Assembly: GCF_027158485.1 (NCBI RefSeq)
Contig: NZ_JAMKYJ010000004.1
Strand: one strand, 5' to 3'
DNA length: 64,000 nt
From: Oxalobacter formigenes
GTDB lineage: Bacteria; Pseudomonadota; Gammaproteobacteria; Burkholderiales; Burkholderiaceae_D
Positions 15,846 to 25,606 of this stretch are shown here, in pieces (the first letter of the stretch is position 1; the number at the start of each line of letters is the position of its first letter). The notes below the pieces were generated by a model, which was given only the letters and a program-made list of their open reading frames with translations, did not search any database and was not told where the DNA came from. Position numbers and translations under genes: made by a program.

Positions 15846-16805
15846 GTGCCGGAATTGACTCATGATTCGGTATTGCTGAAAGAAGCAGTAGATGCTCTGG
15901 CGATAGAAGGCGATCGTGTTAATGGAATTTTTATTGATGGAACGTTTGGCCGGGGAGGGCACAGCAGATTAATTCTTGAGCGTTTGGGGGGGGAAGGGCG
16001 ACTTATCGCATTCGACAAGGATCCGGAAGCGGTTTCGGTAGCGGGGAAAATAACTGATCCGCGTTTTGAAATAGTGCATAAAAGTTTCGCGGATCTGGGC
16101 GAGGTTCTTGAAGAAAAGGGCATCGAGATGATTGACGGAATTTTACTTGATCTCGGTATTTCATCGCCACAGGTAGAAGACGCTGCCCGCGGCTTTTCTT
16201 TTCGCCTGGAAGGACCGCTCGATATGCGCATGGACTCCACCAGAGGATTGTCTGCAGCCGAATGGCTGGCAGTTGAAACGGAAGAAAAAATTGCGGAGGT
16301 AATTCATCAATATGGGGAAGAACGGTTTGCTTTTCAGATTGCAAAGGCGATTGTTGCTTGCCGGACCATCAAGCCCATTGATAGTACGAAACAACTTGCC
16401 GAAATCGTGGCAGGGGCAGTCAAGACTTTTGAAAAGGGCAAAAATCCGGCCACGCGCACATTTCAAGCTATACGGATTTTCATCAACAGAGAGCTTGAGG
16501 AATTGGAAATAGGCCTTCAGGCAGCCTGGCAGCATTTGCGGCTGAACGGGCGGATGTCGGTCATCAGTTTTCATTCTCTCGAAGACCGGATAGTGAAGAA
16601 ATTTTTGTCAGGCAAGGCAAAGGTGGACATGCCGGATCGTCGTCTCCCGATCAGGGCGATTGACCTGCCGCAGCCTGAAATGAAGTTACTGGGCAAGCAA
16701 AAACCCTCGAAAGCCGAAGTGAGCAAGAATGCGCGCTCACGTTCGGCTATTTTGCGTATTGCGACAAGGGTTTCTTATGAAAATGGAGGGCGCAATGAAG
16801 ATTAG
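15846..16805 (+). CDS. rsmH: 16S rRNA (cytosine(1402)-N4)-methyltransferase
   Basis: RsmH (MraW) methylates N4 of C1402 in the 30S decoding centre using SAM. Starting at GTG 15846 the protein has 319 residues, begins PELTHDSVLL, and shows the SAM-binding IDGTFGRGGHS, DGILLDLGISSPQ, and the C-terminal SFHSLEDRIVKKF. A GGGTGG site lies 5 bases before this GTG. An in-frame GTG at 15828, immediately after the mraZ stop, would add six residues but has a poor site. The last 11 bases overlap ftsL. Confidence 0.94.
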   Translation: MPELTHDSVLLKEAVDALAIEGDRVNGIFIDGTFGRGGHSRLILERLGGEGRLIAFDKDPEAVSVAGKITDPRFEIVHKSFADLGEVLEEKGIEMIDGILLDLGISSPQVEDAARGFSFRLEGPLDMRMDSTRGLSAAEWLAVETEEKIAEVIHQYGEERFAFQIAKAIVACRTIKPIDSTKQLAEIVAGAVKTFEKGKNPATRTFQAIRIFINRELEELEIGLQAAWQHLRLNGRMSVISFHSLEDRIVKKFLSGKAKVDMPDRRLPIRAIDLPQPEMKLLGKQKPSKAEVSKNARSRSAILRIATRVSYENGGRNED

Positions 16806-17067
16806 ATTGCCCCTCATTCTGGCTGCGCTGCTGGCGGTATCGGCCCTGTTGCTGGTCAATTCCCAGTATCAGGCACGAAAGCTTTTTATGGCACTGGAGT
16901 TTGCGCAGTCGCAGACACGCCAGCTGGAAATTGAATGGTCGCAATTGCAGTTGAAACAGTCGCAATTGAGCAAGCATGCACGCATTGAGGAAAAAGCGGT
17001 AAACGAACTGAACATGATGCGGGTATCGCCTGCGAATACCCAATTTTTGAAAATGACACCACCATGA
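16795..17067 (+). CDS. ftsL: Cell division protein FtsL
   Basis: FtsL is a small bitopic divisome protein that works with FtsB and FtsQ and activates FtsWI. The 90-residue product has a short cytoplasmic N-terminus, one transmembrane segment (LPLILAALLAVSALLLV) and a periplasmic coiled-coil rich in Q and E with heptad leucines. Sequence alone is weakly conserved; the topology and place between rsmH and ftsI decide the call. The ATG at 16795 has a GGAGG site 5 bases upstream and overlaps rsmH by 11 bases; longer in-frame starts (from 16729) have no site. It overlaps ftsI by ATGA. Confidence 0.92.
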   Translation: MKIRLPLILAALLAVSALLLVNSQYQARKLFMALEFAQSQTRQLEIEWSQLQLKQSQLSKHARIEEKAVNELNMMRVSPANTQFLKMTPP

Positions 17068-18836
17068 TACGCAATATTAAATTCATGAAAAATTCGCGCG
17101 TTGCTGCGGCAAAGGGGGTGTCTTTCTCTGCAAATCCTGAACTGAAGGTCAGTTTGTCTCCCTGGCGTTCGCGGCTGGTGTTGTTTATGCTGTTTCTGGC
17201 ATTCGCCGGACTCATCGCCAGAGCCTTGTGGCTTCAGGGGATTTCCACAGATTTTCTCCAGAAACAGGGTGAGTCGCGATATGCAAGAACGCTTGAATTG
17301 CCGGCGACCCGTGGCAAGATTCTCGACAGGAACGGTCATGTTCTGGCTTCTTCGGTGCCGGTGAAAGCGATTTGGGCGATTCCCGAAGACGTTCTGACTC
17401 AACCGAAGGAAAAGATCAGCAAACTGGCAGCCTTGCTCGGTATGACTGAAAGCAGCCTTTACGCAAAGCTGGATTCCGACAAAAGCTTTGTTTACCTGAA
17501 ACGGCAGGTCGATAACGACGTGGCTGACGAGATCGTCAAGCTGGGGATTGCCGGTATCCAGACCAGAAAAGAATACAAGCGCTTCTATCCTGAAGGCGAA
17601 GTGATGGCTCACGTCGTCGGGTTTACCAACGTCGAGGATATCGGCCAGGAAGGGATTGAGCTGGCATCCCAGAATGTTCTGGCAGGTGAAAAGGGCAGCC
17701 GGCGGGTCATCAAGGACCGTCTGGGACATATCGTCGAGGATATGCGTGCCATCAAGGAGCCGCTGGATGGCAAGGATCTGGTTTTATCCATCGACAGCAA
17801 GTTGCAGTACATCGCCTACAAGTATTTGAGTGAAGCTGTCGAGAAACACAAGGCCAAGGCGGGAAGTGCCATCGTTCTGGATACGCATACCGGCGAAGTG
17901 CTGGCGATGGTGAACCTGCCGAGTTTCAACCCGAATGACAGACGTCACCTGACCGGGGCGCAGTTGCGTAACCGTGCCATGACGGATACGTTCGAACCCG
18001 GTTCGATCATGAAACCTTTCTCTGTTGCGCTGGCACTGGAAAAAGGTATCGTCAAACCGACTTCCATGATTGCCACAGGCAACGGCAAATTGACGATCGG
18101 CACGGCGACAATCGGCGATACCCATTCGAACGGAACGATTTCAGTCGCTCAGGTTATCGAAAAATCGTCCAATATCGGGACGGCGAAAATCGCCTTGCAG
18201 ATGCAACCTGTCGAAATGTGGGAAATGTTTACTTCCCTCGGGTTCGGGCAGCAGCCCCGTTTCGGTTTCCCGGGCGCGGTCGCCGGACGTGTGCGGCCTT
18301 ATAAATCATGGCGACCTATCGAACAGGCCACGATGAGTTACGGACACGGCATTTCTGTTTCCCTGTTCCAGATTGCTCATTCCTACATGATTTTTGCGCG
18401 TAACGGCGATACGATCCCGCTTTCTTTCCTGAAAAGAAATGAAATGCCCGCCGGTCAGAGAATCGTTTCCGAAAAAACGGCCACAGACATGCGCCAGATG
18501 CTTGAAATGGTGACGAGCGAACATGGAACGGCCCGTCGTGCGCAGGTTTCGGGCTATCGGGTTGCCGGTAAAACCGGGACGGCTTACAAGATCGAAGGCG
18601 GCCGTTATGTCCGTAAATATGTCGGTTCCTTCGTTGGGTTTGCGCCCGCTTCCGACCCACGTGTCGTGATTGCAGTCATGATCGATGAACCGACCGCAGG
18701 CCATTACGGTGGTACGGTTGCCGGGCCGGTTTTCTCGGCTATTGCTGCGGATACCTTAAGAGCGATGAACGTTGCTCCGGATGCGAAATTTGAAGAAGTT
18801 CTGGCTGCAAACAAATTGGCGAAGGGAGGCATGTGA
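17064..18836 (+). CDS. ftsI: Peptidoglycan DD-transpeptidase FtsI (PBP3)
   Basis: FtsI crosslinks septal peptidoglycan and pairs with the polymerase FtsW. The 590-residue protein has a cytoplasmic N-terminus, one membrane anchor (RLVLFMLFLAFAGLIARAL, about residues 37-55), the class B PBP dimerisation domain with LPATRGKILDRNG, and the transpeptidase domain with the active-site SIMK in EPGSIMKPF, the SSN triad and KTGT in VAGKTGTAYK. The ATG at 17064 overlaps the ftsL stop; an ATG seven codons later is an alternative. It abuts murE. Confidence 0.96.
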   Translation: MIRNIKFMKNSRVAAAKGVSFSANPELKVSLSPWRSRLVLFMLFLAFAGLIARALWLQGISTDFLQKQGESRYARTLELPATRGKILDRNGHVLASSVPVKAIWAIPEDVLTQPKEKISKLAALLGMTESSLYAKLDSDKSFVYLKRQVDNDVADEIVKLGIAGIQTRKEYKRFYPEGEVMAHVVGFTNVEDIGQEGIELASQNVLAGEKGSRRVIKDRLGHIVEDMRAIKEPLDGKDLVLSIDSKLQYIAYKYLSEAVEKHKAKAGSAIVLDTHTGEVLAMVNLPSFNPNDRRHLTGAQLRNRAMTDTFEPGSIMKPFSVALALEKGIVKPTSMIATGNGKLTIGTATIGDTHSNGTISVAQVIEKSSNIGTAKIALQMQPVEMWEMFTSLGFGQQPRFGFPGAVAGRVRPYKSWRPIEQATMSYGHGISVSLFQIAHSYMIFARNGDTIPLSFLKRNEMPAGQRIVSEKTATDMRQMLEMVTSEHGTARRAQVSGYRVAGKTGTAYKIEGGRYVRKYVGSFVGFAPASDPRVVIAVMIDEPTAGHYGGTVAGPVFSAIAADTLRAMNVAPDAKFEEVLAANKLAKGGM

Positions 18837-20347
18837 TGGATAAAGCTCTTCAATTGATGCCAATCGTTCAGTGGATAAAAGGAATTTGTCCGAATGGACA
18901 GCTGTTTTCCGATTCCCGCGAAATAAAATATGAAACCGATGCTGTTTTCTTCGCTTATGAAGGTGACTCGGCAGATGGACGAAATTACATAGCCAGAGCT
19001 ATCGAAAGCGGCGCCAAAGCGGTTGTATACGAGTCGTCTGATTTCGAATGGAATCCCGACTGGAAAGTGGATCATCTTGGCGTTGTTGGCCTTAAGGCCA
19101 ATGCAGGTCCGATAGCAGACGCTTTTTATGGATCACCTGCCCGTTCCATGTCGATTATTGCGGTGACCGGAACCAATGGCAAAACGTCCACGACTCAGTG
19201 GATTGCGCAAGCCTTGTCCAGACTTGGCAGAAAGACGGCCGTCATCGGCACGCTGGGCGTAAGCATTTTTGAAAACGGCGAGAGCGGGGCCAGCGAAGAA
19301 ACAGGCTATACCACGCCCGATCAGGTGCAATTGCAGAGGATTCTGGCAGATTTGCATTCACGGGAAGTGAAGTGTGTCGCAATCGAGGCGTCATCCATCG
19401 GAATCGATCAGGGCAGATTGAATGGCCTGACGATTGATATCGCCCTGTTTACCAATTTCACGCGTGACCATCTCGATTATCACCATGACATGGCTTCGTA
19501 CAAGGCAGCCAAACGGCGCCTGTTCGGCTGGAAAGGCCTGAAACACGCTGTCGTCAATCTCGACGATGCGATGGGGATTGAGCTGGCAAGTGAACTGAAG
19601 TCGAAAATGGCGCTGACAGGGTATTCGATTAATGGCGCCAGGGCCGACATCCCGGTTTTGAACGCAGTCGATATCCGCAACAGGACCCATGGTGATGAAT
19701 TCCGGATCGAGTCGCCCTATGGCGACTCCAAAATCAGGACACAACTGATCGGCCGGTTCAATGTCAGTAACGTCCTGGGTGTTCTCGGGGTTTTGCTGGC
19801 TAACGGTATCGATTGGGATTCCGCTGTCCAGTCTCTTACTTCTCTGGCTGCTCCTCCGGGACGTATGCAACAGATGGGCGGCAAGGAAGCGCCGCTTGTC
19901 GTGATCGATTTTGCCCATACGCCGGATGCGCTGGAAAAAGGCTTGTCCACCTTGCGCCATGTGGCGGACGATCGTAACGGAAAACTCTGGTGCATTTTCG
20001 GGTGCGGTGGTGACAGGGATCACGGAAAGCGCCCTGAAATGGGTGAAAAAGCCGAGTCGGCAGACGTCATCATTGTCACGAGCGACAATCCTCGCAGTGA
20101 AGATCCGAAAAAGATCATGGAAGAAATCGTTTCCGGTATGACGAAAGATCCGATTCAGGTGGAAGACCGCGCGACGGCTATCCTGACAGCGGTCAAGCAG
20201 GCATCGAAAAACGACGTTATTTTCGTTGCCGGAAAAGGGCATGAAGCGTATCAGGAAGTCAAAGGGGTAAAAAGGCCTTTTGCCGACGCGGATCACGTGG
20301 CACTCGCTCTTGCATCGCGTCTTACAACTCAAAAGGTGGAGCCATGA
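18836..20347 (+). CDS. murE: UDP-MurNAc-tripeptide synthetase (meso-diaminopimelate-adding)
   Basis: MurE adds the third stem-peptide residue to UDP-MurNAc-L-Ala-D-Glu. The 503-residue protein has the Mur ligase ATP loop TGTNGKTSTT and the carbamylated-lysine region, and near the C-terminus DNPRSEDP. The DNPR motif marks selection of meso-diaminopimelate, as expected for a Gram-negative cell wall. The ATG at 18836 shares one base with the ftsI stop (TGATG) and has GGGAGG 6 bases upstream; a GTG one codon earlier is possible. It overlaps murF by four bases. Confidence 0.96.
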   Translation: MDKALQLMPIVQWIKGICPNGQLFSDSREIKYETDAVFFAYEGDSADGRNYIARAIESGAKAVVYESSDFEWNPDWKVDHLGVVGLKANAGPIADAFYGSPARSMSIIAVTGTNGKTSTTQWIAQALSRLGRKTAVIGTLGVSIFENGESGASEETGYTTPDQVQLQRILADLHSREVKCVAIEASSIGIDQGRLNGLTIDIALFTNFTRDHLDYHHDMASYKAAKRRLFGWKGLKHAVVNLDDAMGIELASELKSKMALTGYSINGARADIPVLNAVDIRNRTHGDEFRIESPYGDSKIRTQLIGRFNVSNVLGVLGVLLANGIDWDSAVQSLTSLAAPPGRMQQMGGKEAPLVVIDFAHTPDALEKGLSTLRHVADDRNGKLWCIFGCGGDRDHGKRPEMGEKAESADVIIVTSDNPRSEDPKKIMEEIVSGMTKDPIQVEDRATAILTAVKQASKNDVIFVAGKGHEAYQEVKGVKRPFADADHVALALASRLTTQKVEP

Positions 20348-21711
20348 AAACGACTCTTGGACAACTCCACCTCTGGATAAACGGCAGCAAAATGACTGCC
20401 GACGCATCCTTTGACGGTGTCTCGACGGATACCCGTCTTGTCGGCGCAGGCAATTTGTTTGTGGCACTGAAAGGCGAGAATTTCGATGCGCACGATTTCC
20501 TGGCCGAACTGCCGAAAAAAGGCGTTGCGGCTGTGGTGGCAGAACGCATTCCTGAAAATTATCCTCTGCCTGCGCTGATCGTGGCCGATACCCGTCTGGC
20601 TCTGGGTGACATGGCCAGAGAATGGCGCAGGAATTTTTCCATCCCGGTCGTCGGCGTAACGGGCAGCAACGGAAAAACGACAGTCAAGGAAATGATTGCC
20701 ACCATCTTCAAGACCGCTTTCGGGGAAGACGGCCGTTTGGCCACATCTGGCAATTTCAATAACGATATCGGTGTTCCGCTGACCATTTTCCGGATGAATG
20801 AAAACCATCGTGCTGCCGTCATCGAACTGGGCATGAATCATGTCGGGGAAATGGCTTATCTGTCGGATATCGCGCAGCCGACGGTGGGGCTCGTCAATAA
20901 CGCACAGCGCGAACATCAGGAATTCATGCAAACCGTTCTTGCGGTTGCAGAAGAAAACGGAACAGTGATTCGCTCTTTGCCTGAAAACGGGACAGCCGTT
21001 TTCCCTGCCGATGAACCGTATTCGGACTTGTGGACACGGTATGCCGGTGCACGCCAGATCAGGACATTCGGACTGGGCAAGGATGCGAAGGTATCCGGGC
21101 AGTACAAAAACGAAGATGGCAGCACGTCGGTTTTGATCGAAAGTGAAGGCAAATCGTATTCCGTCAGACTGGCAACAAGTGGAAAACACAATGTCAGAAA
21201 CGCTCTGGCAGCGGCAGCCTGTGCCCGCTCTGCCGGTATCGACTGGCAAACGATCGTGAAGGGCCTTGAAGCATTTTCTCCCGTTCACGGTCGTCTTGAA
21301 AAGAAAAATGCTTTTAATGGTGCACTTCTGATTGACGATACTTATAATGCCAACCCGGATTCGGTCCGGGCCGCTATCGATGTGTTGGCTGAACTCTCCG
21401 GTAAAGGGATTTTCGTTCTGGGAGATATGGGCGAAGTCGGCAATGATGGTGAGCGTTTTCATGTCGAAGTCGGTGAATATGCAAAAGAGCGCCAGATCAG
21501 CCATTTCTTCACTTTTGGTGAAATGGCCCGATTTGCGTCGAAAGCTTACGGAAACAGCGGGCGACATTTCGACAATATGAACGAAATGAATGCCGTGCTG
21601 GAACAATTGCTTGAACCGGACATGACCGTACTGGTGAAAGGCTCGCGTTTCATGAAAATGGAACGGGTCGTCAATCAATTGATGAATAAAAATAATAAGG
21701 AAGGTAGTTGA
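20344..21711 (+). CDS. murF: UDP-MurNAc-tripeptide D-alanyl-D-alanine ligase
   Basis: MurF adds D-Ala-D-Ala, supplied by Ddl from the same cluster, to complete the pentapeptide precursor. The 455-residue protein has the three-domain Mur ligase layout: N-terminal UDP-binding part with STDTRLV, central ATP loop VTGSNGKTTVKEM near residue 108, and the C-terminal domain with LIDDTYNANPDSVRAA. The ATG overlaps the murE stop (ATGA) and mraY begins one base after its stop. A 449-codon open frame on the other strand is only a shadow. Confidence 0.96.
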   Translation: MKTTLGQLHLWINGSKMTADASFDGVSTDTRLVGAGNLFVALKGENFDAHDFLAELPKKGVAAVVAERIPENYPLPALIVADTRLALGDMAREWRRNFSIPVVGVTGSNGKTTVKEMIATIFKTAFGEDGRLATSGNFNNDIGVPLTIFRMNENHRAAVIELGMNHVGEMAYLSDIAQPTVGLVNNAQREHQEFMQTVLAVAEENGTVIRSLPENGTAVFPADEPYSDLWTRYAGARQIRTFGLGKDAKVSGQYKNEDGSTSVLIESEGKSYSVRLATSGKHNVRNALAAAACARSAGIDWQTIVKGLEAFSPVHGRLEKKNAFNGALLIDDTYNANPDSVRAAIDVLAELSGKGIFVLGDMGEVGNDGERFHVEVGEYAKERQISHFFTFGEMARFASKAYGNSGRHFDNMNEMNAVLEQLLEPDMTVLVKGSRFMKMERVVNQLMNKNNKEGS

Positions 21712-21712
21712 T

Positions 21713-22882
21713 ATGCTGCTTTGGCTGGCACAATTTTTTCAACAGGATGTGGGACCGCTCCGGGTTTTCAGTTTTATTTCATTCAGAGCGGTGTTTGCCA
21801 CATTGACTGCACTGGCTATCGGACTGTTAGCCGGGCCAGCCGTTATCCGTTTGCTGACAAGACTGAAAGTCGGACAGGCTGTCCGTACTGACGGTCCACA
21901 GACGCATCTGGTCAAATCGGGCACGCCGACGATGGGCGGCCTTCTGATCCTGATCGCCATTACGGTTTCGACTCTGCTATGGTGTGACTGGTCGAACCGG
22001 TTCATCTGGGTTGTCCTGATTGTGACGATCGGGTTCGGCATCGTCGGATGGGTGGATGATTATCGCAAGGTCGTCTACAAGGACCCGAATGGCATGTCGT
22101 CAAGGGAAAAATATTTCTGGCAGTCGTTGATTGGTATCGTGGCAGCCATTTATCTGGCGTTTGCGGTATCGGGACAATCCAATGCAGAAGTCTGGACACT
22201 GTTTATAGACTGGGTCAGATCCGGTTTCAATATGGACCTGTCGCCGAAGGCCGACTTCATCATTCCTTTTTTCAAAACGATCAGTTATCCGCTGGGTGTG
22301 TGGGGCTTTATAGCGTTGACTTATTTCGTCATCGTCGGGACGAGCAATGCCGTCAATCTGACCGATGGCCTCGACGGTCTGACGATTATGCCGACTATCA
22401 TGGTCGGTACGGCACTGGGTGTTTTCGCGTACCTGACCGGCCACTCGCTTTATTCCAAATATCTTTTCATCCCGTACATCCCGGGTGCAGGTGAGTTGCT
22501 GGTTTTCTGTGGCGCGATGGCCGGGGCGGGGCTGGCGTTTTTGTGGTTCAACGCCCATCCGGCGCAAATGTTCATGGGCGACGTCGGTGCACTGGCACTG
22601 GGCGGTGCACTGGGAACGATTGCCGTGATCGTCAGGCAGGAAATCGTGCTGTTCATCATGGGCGGCATTTTTGTGGTGGAAACCATTTCGGTCATGTTGC
22701 AGGTGACGTACTTCAAGTACACGAAAAAGAAATACGGAACAGGACGCCGGATATTTTTGATGGCGCCCTTGCACCATCATTTCGAACAAAAGGGCTGGAA
22801 AGAAACTCAGGTGGTTGTCCGTTTCTGGATCATCACCATGATTCTGGTTTTGATTGGTTTATCGACTTTGAAGATTAGATGA
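21713..22882 (+). CDS. mraY: Phospho-N-acetylmuramoyl-pentapeptide transferase
   Basis: MraY transfers phospho-MurNAc-pentapeptide from UDP to undecaprenyl phosphate, forming lipid I at the inner membrane. The 389-residue protein is strongly hydrophobic with about ten membrane segments and carries the family motifs GWVDDYRK (aspartate pair), NAVNLTDGLDGL, FMGDVGALALGGALG and the HHH stretch in APLHHHFE. Length is on the longer, proteobacterial side. An AAGGAAGG site precedes the ATG inside the murF end. Confidence 0.96.
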   Translation: MLLWLAQFFQQDVGPLRVFSFISFRAVFATLTALAIGLLAGPAVIRLLTRLKVGQAVRTDGPQTHLVKSGTPTMGGLLILIAITVSTLLWCDWSNRFIWVVLIVTIGFGIVGWVDDYRKVVYKDPNGMSSREKYFWQSLIGIVAAIYLAFAVSGQSNAEVWTLFIDWVRSGFNMDLSPKADFIIPFFKTISYPLGVWGFIALTYFVIVGTSNAVNLTDGLDGLTIMPTIMVGTALGVFAYLTGHSLYSKYLFIPYIPGAGELLVFCGAMAGAGLAFLWFNAHPAQMFMGDVGALALGGALGTIAVIVRQEIVLFIMGGIFVVETISVMLQVTYFKYTKKKYGTGRRIFLMAPLHHHFEQKGWKETQVVVRFWIITMILVLIGLSTLKIR

Positions 22883-22883
22883 T

Positions 22884-24371
22884 ATGAACTGGGCAGGCAA
22901 AAAAATTCTCGTGTTGGGACTCGGTGAGTCCGGACTGGCAATGGCGCGCTGGAGCGCGTATTGCAAGGCGAGCGTTTGCGTTGCCGATACGCGGGAAAAC
23001 CCGGACAGGTTGCCACAGTTGCAAAAACTGATTCCCGAAAGCCGGTTCATGTCGGGGCCGTTTGCGACGGAAGGGCTGGAACAGTTCGATATCATCGCCG
23101 TCAGTCCCGGACTGCGCCCGGATGTTGAACTGAAAGAAATACTGCCATTTGCCAAAGAACACGGTATTCCTGTCTGGAGCGAAATCGAAATGTTCGCGCA
23201 GGCCTTGAAAGGGCTTGAAGAAGGGACTGCGTACAAACCGGACGTCATTGCCGTTACCGGAACGAATGGCAAGACGACAGTGACAAGCCTGACCGGACAT
23301 ATGTGTGAACGTGCTGGCAAGACGGTCCGGCTGGCGGGCAATATCAGCCCGGCGGCTCTGGACGTTCTGCTGGATGTCATTGAAAAAAAACAGTTGCCTG
23401 ACGTATGGGTTCTGGAACTGTCCAGCTTCCAGTTGTTTACGACATATACCTTGCAGGCCAATGCGGCAACCGTATTGAACCTGACGCAGGATCATCTGGA
23501 CTGGCATGGCAGTATGGAAGCGTACGGTGAAGCCAAGGCGAGAATTTTTGGTGAAAAAACAGTCCGGGTATTGAACCGGGAAGATGCTGCTGTGATGAAA
23601 ATGGCATCGGCTGATGCGCCTGTCGTTACTTTCGGTACGGATGAACCGCTTGAACCGAGTTCTTTCGGCTTGCATCTGGATCGCGATATGGAATGGCTTG
23701 CTGTCATGTCGCCGGTTGAAGATGGCATTGTCAGAAGAAACAAAAAGAACGATGCACCGCTTGAATATGCCGTGCAGAACCTGATGCCTGCCGGAGCGCT
23801 GAAAATCCGCGGTCGCCACAATGCCAGCAATGCGCTGGCGGCACTGGCCTTGTGCCGTGCGATTCACTTGCCGTTCGCTCCTCTCTTGCAGGCATTAAGC
23901 GATTATCGCGGTGAGCCGCATCGCGTCGAACTGATCGCTACCGTCAAAACAGTTTCTTACATCGATGACAGCAAGGGTACCAATGTGGGCGCGACGGTCG
24001 CTGCCGTTAACGGTCTGGGTGAAAAAGGACGCAAGAACATCATTCTGATTGCCGGTGGTCTGGGCAAGGATCAGGATTTCTCGCCTTTGTCTGAAGTCGT
24101 TGCACAATACGTGAAGGCGGTCATGCTGATCGGCAAGGACGCAAGGCAGATTCATGATGCACTGGCCGAAACGGGCGCGTCGTTTGTATACAGCGACAGT
24201 CTTGAACACGCCGTTGGGGAAGCGGCGAAAATGGCTCAGGACAACGATACGGTACTGCTTTCTCCTGCGTGCGCGAGCATGGATATGTTCCGCAACTATG
24301 CCCATCGTTCGGAAGTGTTTGTCAATGCGGTCAGGGAAGTCGCTTCAGCTTGCGGGGAGGTAATGCCATGA
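22884..24371 (+). CDS. murD: UDP-N-acetylmuramoyl-L-alanine--D-glutamate ligase
   Basis: MurD adds D-glutamate to UDP-MurNAc-L-Ala. The 495-residue protein has an N-terminal Rossmann-like domain (KILVLGLGESGLAMARW), the ATP loop VTGTNGKTTVTSL around residue 125, the LELSSFQL segment, and the C-terminal SPACASMDMFRNYAHR motif typical of MurD. It is somewhat longer than the 438-residue E. coli enzyme, with an insert near residues 250-285. It starts one base after the mraY stop and overlaps ftsW by ATGA. Confidence 0.95.
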   Translation: MNWAGKKILVLGLGESGLAMARWSAYCKASVCVADTRENPDRLPQLQKLIPESRFMSGPFATEGLEQFDIIAVSPGLRPDVELKEILPFAKEHGIPVWSEIEMFAQALKGLEEGTAYKPDVIAVTGTNGKTTVTSLTGHMCERAGKTVRLAGNISPAALDVLLDVIEKKQLPDVWVLELSSFQLFTTYTLQANAATVLNLTQDHLDWHGSMEAYGEAKARIFGEKTVRVLNREDAAVMKMASADAPVVTFGTDEPLEPSSFGLHLDRDMEWLAVMSPVEDGIVRRNKKNDAPLEYAVQNLMPAGALKIRGRHNASNALAALALCRAIHLPFAPLLQALSDYRGEPHRVELIATVKTVSYIDDSKGTNVGATVAAVNGLGEKGRKNIILIAGGLGKDQDFSPLSEVVAQYVKAVMLIGKDARQIHDALAETGASFVYSDSLEHAVGEAAKMAQDNDTVLLSPACASMDMFRNYAHRSEVFVNAVREVASACGEVMP

Positions 24372-25606
24372 ACCTCAATCTGAATATGAGTACAGTCAAG
24401 GAATTTTTCGGCAACATTTTCGGCAGCAGCACCAGCCGTGTGACAGCAGCCAAAAATGCCCGAATGATGAAGATCGATTTTTATCTGATCTGGGCTGTCC
24501 TGTCACTGATGATTCTTGGACTCATCATGGTTTACTCCGCTTCCATCGCCTTGCCCGATTCGCCGAAATACGCCAGTTACCGGAATGAGCATTTCTTTAT
24601 CCGGCAGGCCATTTTCATTGTGATCGGCCTGATTGCCGCCGTGATGGCGTTCAGGGTCAAGATCGACACCTGGCAGAAATACGCTCCTCTTTTGTTCGTC
24701 ATTACGCTCTTTTTGCTGGTTCTCGTTCTGATTCCGGGAATCGGGAAAGGCGTTAACGGCGCAAGACGCTGGCTGTCGTTCAGGATATTCAATTTGCAGC
24801 CTTCTGAATTGATGAAGCTTTTCATCGTCTTGTATGCCGCGGATTATACCGTCAGAAAACAGAATTTCATGCACAAGCTGACCAAGGGATTCCTGCCGAT
24901 GGCGACCGCCCTTGGCCTGATCGGTCTTTTGCTCTTGCTGGAACCCGATCTGGGTGCTCTGGGCGTCGTGATCTGTATTGCGATGGGCATTCTCTTTCTG
25001 GGCGGTTTTAACGGGGTGTGGTTCGGAGGGATCGCGGCGACGCTGGTGGGTATCTTCAGTATGGTTATCGTCATGTCACCCTGGCGGCGCGAGCGTATTT
25101 TCGCGTACCTGAATCCGTGGGATGAGGTAAACGCACTGGGTAAAGGCTACCAGCTTTCCCATTCGCTGATCGCGTTCGGCCGGGGCGAAATTTTCGGTGT
25201 CGGACTCGGTGGCAGCGTCGAAAAACTGCATTATCTGCCGGAAGCGCACACGGACTTTTTGATGGCGGTTATCGGTGAGGAACTGGGTTTTGTCGGTGTG
25301 GCTGTAGTGGTTGCCCTGTTTTACTGGATCGTCAAGCGGGCTTTCGAAATCGGGCGTCAGGCCATTGCGATGGATCGCATTTTTGCAGGATTGCTGGCAC
25401 AGGGTATCGGTATCTGGATCGGTGTTCAGACGTTCATCAATATGGGTGTGAATCTGGGGCTGTTACCAACGAAAGGCCTGACCTTGCCGCTGATGAGTTA
25501 TGGAGGATCGGGGATTCTGATCAATTGCGTGGGGCTGGCGATCCTTTTGAGGGTCGATTACGAAAACCGCAAGATCATGCGTGGAGGTGGCCGTGAGCGA
25601 ACGTAA
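24368..25606 (+). CDS. ftsW: Septal peptidoglycan polymerase FtsW
   Basis: FtsW is a SEDS-family glycosyltransferase that polymerises lipid II at the septum together with FtsI. The 412-residue protein has about ten membrane helices and SEDS motifs such as RRWLSFRIFNLQPSELMK, PEAHTDFLMAVIGEELG and the C-terminal LPLMSYGGSGI. The ATG at 24368 overlaps the murD stop (ATGA) and has a GGGGAGG site upstream; an earlier in-frame start at 24269 lies deep inside murD and is unlikely. A 40-residue cytoplasmic leader precedes the first helix. Confidence 0.95.
   Translation: MNLNLNMSTVKEFFGNIFGSSTSRVTAAKNARMMKIDFYLIWAVLSLMILGLIMVYSASIALPDSPKYASYRNEHFFIRQAIFIVIGLIAAVMAFRVKIDTWQKYAPLLFVITLFLLVLVLIPGIGKGVNGARRWLSFRIFNLQPSELMKLFIVLYAADYTVRKQNFMHKLTKGFLPMATALGLIGLLLLLEPDLGALGVVICIAMGILFLGGFNGVWFGGIAATLVGIFSMVIVMSPWRRERIFAYLNPWDEVNALGKGYQLSHSLIAFGRGEIFGVGLGGSVEKLHYLPEAHTDFLMAVIGEELGFVGVAVVVALFYWIVKRAFEIGRQAIAMDRIFAGLLAQGIGIWIGVQTFINMGVNLGLLPTKGLTLPLMSYGGSGILINCVGLAILLRVDYENRKIMRGGGRERT

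Noticed and set aside
20329..21678. 449-codon open frame opposite murF
   Set aside because: Antisense shadow of murF, with composition rich in H, F, R and Q and no known motif.
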